This document shows, piece by piece, positions 59,181-64,000 of a DNA stretch of 64,000 bases; positions within the stretch are counted from its first letter, which is position 1, and each line of letters begins with the position of its first letter. The stretch spans positions 63,503 to 127,502 of the forward strand of contig NZ_LMCQ01000021.1 of NCBI RefSeq assembly GCF_001424835.1, in the 5' to 3' direction. Under the pieces are notes generated by a model. It saw only the letters and a list, made by a program, of their open reading frames with translations, searched no databases and was not told the DNA's origin. This stretch comes from Variovorax sp. Root318D1 (GTDB taxonomy: Bacteria; Pseudomonadota; Gammaproteobacteria; Burkholderiales; Burkholderiaceae_C). The translations under genes were made by a program, and so were the position numbers.

Positions 59181-62152
59181 CCTTGCCCCCGCCCGGCCCG
59201 GTCACCCACCCACTTCACCTCACCCTGCTGGCCGCAGCGAGCGTGCTGATGATGTCCCCCGCCCATGCCGCTACCAGCGCCCCTGCGGACGCCGCGCAAG
59301 TGCGCCCGGGCGAGCGGCTCAGCGACTGGCTGCTGCGCCAGCCCGAGCAAGCAGCCGGCCCCGGCCTTGCATGGCAGGTGCCGCAGGAAGTGCTGGCTCA
59401 GCAGTACCTGAAGGACACGCTGATGGTGCGCGTCGAAGCGGCCATTCGATCGGCCACCTCGCCTGAGGAAGGAGCGGCGCGCGAGCGGCTCCATGCCATG
59501 CTGAACAGCCTGCCGGCCACCGGCCGCGTGGCGCTGGGCATCGTCGACGCGCGCTGGCTGCAGGCCAACCCGAGAGAAGACCCGGTGCTCAGCGAAGGCC
59601 AGCGCCTCGCCGTTCCGCCGGCCCCGCTGCGGTCGGTGACCGTGGTGCAGCCGGACGGCAGCTTTTGCCAGGTGCCGCACGAAAGCGGGCGCTCGGTGCT
59701 CGACTATCTCAGCGCGTGCGGACTCGGCGGCCAGGCCGACTGGGCCTGGATTGCGCAGCCCGACGGGCGCACCGAGCGCGCCGGAGTTGCGGGCTGGAAC
59801 GCCGAGCCTGCCGATGAACCCTCGCCCGGCGCATGGATCTGGGCGCCACCAAGCCGCATGCCCGACCTGGCGGGCCTGTCGGAAGGCATGATCAAGTTCC
59901 TGGCGGTGCAAGGCCCGTCGCCGCAGGAATTCAAGGCTCCCCCGGCCGCCAACGCGCCGGTGTTCGCCGCACCCACTGCGACCGCCACCGCCACCGTCAC
60001 CGGCACCCTCCCCGAGGCCGTGGCCCCGCAGCCGCGCCCGCTCGACATCAGCGGCAACGACTGGGGCGAAATCGGCCTGCTGCAAACGCCATCGGCCCGC
60101 ATGGGACTGGCCGGCGACGTGCGCACGTCGTTCACGTCCATCTGGCCCTACACGCGGCTGAACTTCATGTTCCAGCCGCTGGACTGGCTGGAAGCGGGCT
60201 TTCGCTACACGTCGATTTCTAACCGCGCGTATACAGCCAGCACCACCGGCCAGTCGAACAAGGACAAGAGCATCGACATCAAGGTGCGGCTGCTCAAGGA
60301 AACCGCCCGCGTGCCCGAGCTTGCGCTGGGCTTTCGCGACCTTGGCGGTACCGGCCTTTTCTCTGGCGAGTACCTGGTGGCCAGCAAGCGCTGGCACGAC
60401 TTCGATTTCAGCCTTGGCATTGGCTGGGGCTACCTGGGCGCGAGCGGCAACATCAGCAACCCCTTCAAGCTGCTGAGCAGCCGCTTCGACACCCGCTCCG
60501 GATCGAGCAGCAACCAAGCCAGGTTCGGCTCCTACTTTCGTGGCCCCGCCGCCCTTTTTGGCGGTGTGCAGTGGCGCACGCCTTGGGACCCGCTCACGCT
60601 CAAGCTCGAGTACGACGGCAACGACTATCAAAGCGAGCCGCAGGCCAACAACCAGCGCCAGCGCTCGCCGTTCAACATCGGCCTTTCTTATCGCGTGTCG
60701 CCCAAGGTCACGCTGTCCGCCGGCTTTGAGCGGGGCGACAAGTTCATGATTGGCCTTACGCTGGCAACCAACATGGCGGCGTCGCAGTCGCCCAAGCCAG
60801 CCGATCGGCCTCTGCCGGAATTCAGGGCCCAGGCGGCCGAGCGCTCGCCCGGTTGGGCGGCAACGGCGGCAGAGATCGAAGCCCTGACCGAGTGGACCGT
60901 CGAGCGCATTGCGCCCAAGGACGACGTGCTGCACGTATGGGTGACCGACAGCAACACCGTCTACCGCACGGCGCGCGTGGAAAAAGCCATTGCGGTGCTC
61001 CACCACGATGCGCCGAACACCGTCAAGAGCTTTGTCTTTCATTACTCGGAGCGAGGGCTAGCGGTGCATGCACAGGCAATCGACAGGGCCGAGTGGGTGG
61101 CCGTGCGCATTCAGGCCCTGCCGCCGCATGCGGCGCGCGCCGTGTCCAAGCGCGACTACGAACCCGAACTGCCCAGGCCCGACGACAAGAGCAACACCGC
61201 GGAAAGCAGCGTTGCCACCCAGGCCGCAGCCGCCGCGCCGCAGGCCCCTTGGGTGCGCCCCCGCGACAAGTTCACCTTTGGAATTGCGCCGAGCTATGGC
61301 CAGATCGTTGGCGGGCCCGACGCATTTCTTTTGTACCAGCTTGGCATCCAGGCCACGGCCGAATACCGCTTTACCCCGCGCACCTGGCTCAGCGGCGCGG
61401 TCAACCTGCGGCTGGCCGACAACTACGACAAGTTCACCTACACCGCGCCCAGCGACCTGCCGCGCGTGCGCACCTTCCAGCGCGAGTACGTTACCTCTAA
61501 GCGCTTCACTATTCCGTCGCTGCAGCTCACGCACGTGGGGCAGATGTCGAGCAACCACTACTACAGCATGTATGGCGGCCTGCTCGAATCCATGTTTGCC
61601 GGCGTGGGCGCCGAATGGCTGTACCGGCCGGCACGTTCACCCGTAGCCTTTGGCGTGGACATCAACCGCGTGCGGCAGCGCGACTTCAACCAGGACTTTG
61701 GCCTGCGCGACTACAAGGTGACCACCGGCCACGCCACCCTGTATTGGGACACCGGCTGGAACGGCGTCATGGCAAAGATCAGCGCGGGCCAATATCTGGC
61801 GGGAGACCGCGGCGTGACGCTTGAAGTGATTCGCCGCTTTGACAACGGCTTTGTGCTTGGCGCCTATGCAACCAAGACCAACGTTTCTGCCGCGCGCTTT
61901 GGCGAAGGCGATTTCGACAAGGGCATTTATCTTTCGATTCCACTCGACGCACTGCTGCCGCGGTCGACCAAGTTTGCGCTGAGCTTTGGATGGTCACCGC
62001 TCACGCGCGATGGCGGGGCCCGCCTGGGCCGCAGCAACACCCTTTACGAACTTACCTCCGTGCGCGACAAAGGCGCCTTCAACTTTGCGGCCTCTGAAGA
62101 TAAAAAGCCTCGTGCCGGAGACAACCTCTTGAACTTCGATCGCAGCCCATGA
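59177..62152 (+). CDS. Fused GfcC (YjbG)-GfcD (YjbH) capsule export protein
   Basis: 991 residues. Signal peptide at 1-30 (AAASVLMMSPAHA). Residues 30-260 are GfcC/YjbG-like: GERLSDWLLRQPEQ, then a periplasmic domain with SVTVVQPDGSFCQVPHE, GVAGWNAEPADEPSPGAWIW, GLSEGMIKFLAVQ. A Pro/Thr linker leads to GfcD/YjbH (about 290-991), an outer-membrane beta-barrel-like domain: DWGEIGLLQTPSARM, WLEAGFRYTSISNRAY, ALGFRDLGGTGLFSGEYLVA, with many alternating strands up to FALSFGWSPLTRD. In E. coli these are separate proteins needed for group-4 capsule or Yjb polysaccharide secretion. Start at ATG 59177 overlaps the previous stop; an earlier start at 59111 gives no better signal. It overlaps the phosphatase gene by 4 bp. 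Confidence 0.82.
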   Translation: MTLPPPGPVTHPLHLTLLAAASVLMMSPAHAATSAPADAAQVRPGERLSDWLLRQPEQAAGPGLAWQVPQEVLAQQYLKDTLMVRVEAAIRSATSPEEGAARERLHAMLNSLPATGRVALGIVDARWLQANPREDPVLSEGQRLAVPPAPLRSVTVVQPDGSFCQVPHESGRSVLDYLSACGLGGQADWAWIAQPDGRTERAGVAGWNAEPADEPSPGAWIWAPPSRMPDLAGLSEGMIKFLAVQGPSPQEFKAPPAANAPVFAAPTATATATVTGTLPEAVAPQPRPLDISGNDWGEIGLLQTPSARMGLAGDVRTSFTSIWPYTRLNFMFQPLDWLEAGFRYTSISNRAYTASTTGQSNKDKSIDIKVRLLKETARVPELALGFRDLGGTGLFSGEYLVASKRWHDFDFSLGIGWGYLGASGNISNPFKLLSSRFDTRSGSSSNQARFGSYFRGPAALFGGVQWRTPWDPLTLKLEYDGNDYQSEPQANNQRQRSPFNIGLSYRVSPKVTLSAGFERGDKFMIGLTLATNMAASQSPKPADRPLPEFRAQAAERSPGWAATAAEIEALTEWTVERIAPKDDVLHVWVTDSNTVYRTARVEKAIAVLHHDAPNTVKSFVFHYSERGLAVHAQAIDRAEWVAVRIQALPPHAARAVSKRDYEPELPRPDDKSNTAESSVATQAAAAAPQAPWVRPRDKFTFGIAPSYGQIVGGPDAFLLYQLGIQATAEYRFTPRTWLSGAVNLRLADNYDKFTYTAPSDLPRVRTFQREYVTSKRFTIPSLQLTHVGQMSSNHYYSMYGGLLESMFAGVGAEWLYRPARSPVAFGVDINRVRQRDFNQDFGLRDYKVTTGHATLYWDTGWNGVMAKISAGQYLAGDRGVTLEVIRRFDNGFVLGAYATKTNVSAARFGEGDFDKGIYLSIPLDALLPRSTKFALSFGWSPLTRDGGARLGRSNTLYELTSVRDKGAFNFAASEDKKPRAGDNLLNFDRSP

Positions 62153-62583
62153 ATACCGTTCTAGTCGTTTGCATCGGCAACATCTGCCGAAGCCCGATGG
62201 CGGAAGCCTTGCTCGCCAAGAGCCTCCCGCAGATGACCGTGTCTTCGGCCGGCACGGGCGCGTTGATCGGCCACCCTGCGGACCCTATTGCCCAGGCGTT
62301 GATGGCCGAACGAGGGCTCGACCTTGGCTACCACCGCGCGCGCCAGGTCACCCAAGCCATGTGCGTTGAGGCCGACCTGATCCTCACCATGGACGAAGGT
62401 CAGCGCCGCCACATCGAAAACAACTATCCGCTGACGCGCGGCAGGGTCTTTCGCCTTGCCGAAACCGCCAAGCTGAATATTCCCGACCCCTACCGCATGG
62501 GACAGGAAGCCTTCGAGCACGCGCTCCAACTCATCGACGCTGGCGTCAAGACCTGGGCCGAACGCATTCGGCAATTCAAATGA
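62149..62583 (+). CDS. wzb: Low-molecular-weight protein-tyrosine phosphatase (Wzb/Etp type)
   Basis: 144 residues: P-loop VVCIGNICRSPMAEALL (CX5R as CIGNICR) at residues 4-20, and the catalytic Asp in NIPDPYRMGQEAFEHAL near 115. Its length and the DPY loop are typical of Wzb/Etp, which dephosphorylate the tyrosine-rich tail of the Wzc/Etk kinase and so cycle polysaccharide polymerisation. The ATG overlaps the gfcD stop and the stop overlaps the wzc start (both ATGA), confirming one operon. Confidence 0.93.
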   Translation: MNTVLVVCIGNICRSPMAEALLAKSLPQMTVSSAGTGALIGHPADPIAQALMAERGLDLGYHRARQVTQAMCVEADLILTMDEGQRRHIENNYPLTRGRVFRLAETAKLNIPDPYRMGQEAFEHALQLIDAGVKTWAERIRQFK

Positions 62584-64000
62584 ACACTACTGCTGTCACC
62601 ACTTCCAGCGGCGCGCGCACCGGCCAGCCTGCTGCAATTTCAACTGCAGCGGCGGACGATGACGAGATCAACATCGCGGAGTGGATCGACATCCTGATCG
62701 ATCGCAAGTGGCTGGTGGCTATCGTCACCGCGCTGGTGCTGGTGCTCGGCGTGGCCTACGCGTTGATGTCCACTCCCATCTATCAATCCAATCTACTGGT
62801 CCAGGTCGAGGACGCTGCGCCCGATGCCAAAGGCTTCCTCGGCGAAGCCTCCAACCTTTTCGACGTGAAGACCCCCGCCAGCGGCGAGATTCAGGTCATT
62901 CGCTCGCGCATGGTGCTGGGCGCGGCGGTCGACAAGACGCACGCCTATATCGACGCCAAGCCGCGCTACCTGCCGGTGCTCGGCACCTGGCTGGCACGGC
63001 GGGCTAATGGGCTTTCGGATCCTGGCTTTTTTGGCATTGGTGGATATGTGAATGGCAGCGAAAGCATTGGCGTCGCCCGTTTTGACGTGCCTGCACAGCT
63101 TGAAGATGACGAGCCCTTCATGATTACCGCCCAAGGCGAAGGCAAATATACGCTGACGCACGAGGCACTAACTCGGCCACTAACCGGCACTGTCGGCCAG
63201 CCACTGCATCAGGTGCTCGAAGACGGCGCCATCGACCTGCTCATCGACAATCTCGAAGGCAAGCCCGGGGCGCAATTTGTCGTCTCGCGCGCTTCACAGC
63301 TGCGCACCATCGAAGACCTGCAAAAGCGCTTGCAACTCGCTGAACAGGGCAAGCAATCGAACGTGATCAACGTGGCGCTGGAAGACAGCGATCGTGAGTG
63401 GCTCTCCCGTATCCTCAATGCCATTGGCGAACAGTACGTACAGCAGAACGTCGAACGCAAGGCGGCCGAAGCACAGAAAACACTGGCTTTCCTGGACGAG
63501 CAGTTGCCTGAATTCAAGCGTCAGCTCGAAGCCTCTGAAGACGCCTACACGCATTTCCGCAACAAGAACGGCACCGTGGCCTTCGACGAAGAAGCCAAAG
63601 GCGTGCTGGCCCAGACTATCGAGCTGCAGACCAGGTTGCTCGAGTCCCAGCAAAAGCGCCGCGAACTCGCAGCGCACTTTACCGATGCCAACTTGCGCGT
63701 AAGGACCATTGATGGTCAGATTGCTGCCATTGAAAAGGAGATTGGCGGCCTGAACGCGCGCGTGAGCCGCATGCCCACACTGCAGCAAGATGCGCTGCGC
63801 CTCGAGCGCGACGTGCGGGTGAACAGCGGGCTTTATCAGTCGCTGCAGAACAACGCGCTGCAACTGCGACTGGTGAAGGAAGGCAAGACCGGCAACGTCC
63901 GCCTGCTCGACAAGGCCGTGAAGCCCAAGAAGCCGGTCAAGCCGCAGAAGCTGCTCATCGTGGCGCTGTCGCTGGTGCTGGGCCTCTTGGCCGGCACGGC
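62580..64000 (+). CDS. wzc: Wzc/Etk-like polysaccharide co-polymerase tyrosine kinase, 3' truncated
   Basis: The frame is open from ATG 62580 to the end of the window, 473 residues. A Ser/Thr/Ala-rich start is followed by a Wzz-type motif (INIAEWIDILIDRKWLVAIV) and first membrane helix (about 41-62), YQSNLLVQVEDAAPDAKGFL, a large periplasmic part with long coiled coils (about 285-430: EQYVQQNVERKAAEAQKTLA, LDEQLPEFKRQLEASEDAY), the P-rich VKPKKPVKPQK and the start of the second helix (LLIVALSLVLGLLAG). The Walker kinase domain and Tyr tail would follow outside the window. It forms an inner-membrane oligomer controlling chain length and export. No gfcE/wza-like outer-membrane gene appears between gfcD and wzb. 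Confidence 0.9.
   Translation, partial: MNTTAVTTSSGARTGQPAAISTAAADDDEINIAEWIDILIDRKWLVAIVTALVLVLGVAYALMSTPIYQSNLLVQVEDAAPDAKGFLGEASNLFDVKTPASGEIQVIRSRMVLGAAVDKTHAYIDAKPRYLPVLGTWLARRANGLSDPGFFGIGGYVNGSESIGVARFDVPAQLEDDEPFMITAQGEGKYTLTHEALTRPLTGTVGQPLHQVLEDGAIDLLIDNLEGKPGAQFVVSRASQLRTIEDLQKRLQLAEQGKQSNVINVALEDSDREWLSRILNAIGEQYVQQNVERKAAEAQKTLAFLDEQLPEFKRQLEASEDAYTHFRNKNGTVAFDEEAKGVLAQTIELQTRLLESQQKRRELAAHFTDANLRVRTIDGQIAAIEKEIGGLNARVSRMPTLQQDALRLERDVRVNSGLYQSLQNNALQLRLVKEGKTGNVRLLDKAVKPKKPVKPQKLLIVALSLVLGLLAGT

Overview
The window is a GC-rich chromosomal segment, probably from a beta-proteobacterium of the Burkholderiales, most likely a Variovorax-like Comamonadaceae. That is an inference from codon bias, the CoxA/CoxC-type oxidase, the GlgE/TreYZ locus, the Acr3/ArsH arsenic genes and a GfcABCD/Wzb/Wzc-type polysaccharide locus. 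No rRNA, tRNA, IS element, phage gene or CRISPR array was seen.

Layout. 1-4.9 kb: the end of a cytochrome oxidase subunit I gene, a methyltransferase divergent from a MerR regulator across a SoxR-like box, a DUF805-like membrane protein and a PRC-barrel protein. 4.9-22.1 kb: one minus-strand operon glgB-glgE-treS/maltokinase-(mechanosensitive channel)-glgX-treZ-malQ/treY. It encodes alpha-glucan to trehalose (GlgX, TreY, TreZ) and trehalose back to alpha-glucan (TreS, maltokinase, GlgE, GlgB), with MalQ remodelling the linear chains. 22.2-30.1 kb: a stress island with DUF1488, two Hsp20 chaperones behind a sigma-32-like promoter and a hairpin masking the first Shine-Dalgarno, a phosphoribosyltransferase, an erythromycin-esterase homologue and two divergent GH13 enzymes. 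30.2-36.1 kb: a c-di-GMP set made of a four-PAS diguanylate cyclase, a GspE/PilB ATPase with MshEN-type c-di-GMP-binding repeats, and a stand-alone EAL phosphodiesterase.

36.2-41.8 kb: exonuclease III, an arsenic locus (acr3, two unrelated arsC types, an apparently gutted arsI/cadI, arsR, arsH) and a NUDIX protein with a degenerate metallo-beta-lactamase tail. 41.8-52.8 kb: signalling. A 1384-residue CheB-CheR-PAS-histidine kinase-receiver protein, two proteins with histidine-kinase dimerisation-like helices but no ATPase domain, an NtrC-family activator, and a second rpoN that itself carries a near-perfect -24/-12 promoter with two upstream repeat boxes, followed by small unknown proteins. 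53-58 kb: a ZIP metal transporter behind a structured, terminator-bearing leader, small proteins, and four regulators (LuxR type, two tandem Crp/Fnr paralogues, AraC type). 58-64 kb: after an AT-rich regulatory gap, a capsule/exopolysaccharide operon (GfcA/YjbE-like, shortened GfcB/YjbF-like, fused GfcC-GfcD, Wzb-like phosphatase, Wzc-like co-polymerase) that runs off the window.

Taken together the region looks like a stress, osmoadaptation and surface-polysaccharide district with dense local regulation. The least ordinary signals are the autoregulatory-looking sigma-54 circuit at 48.3-52.4 kb, the leader/terminator before the ZIP gene, the RNA-thermometer-like hairpin before hsp20, and the cyclase-ATPase-phosphodiesterase cluster.
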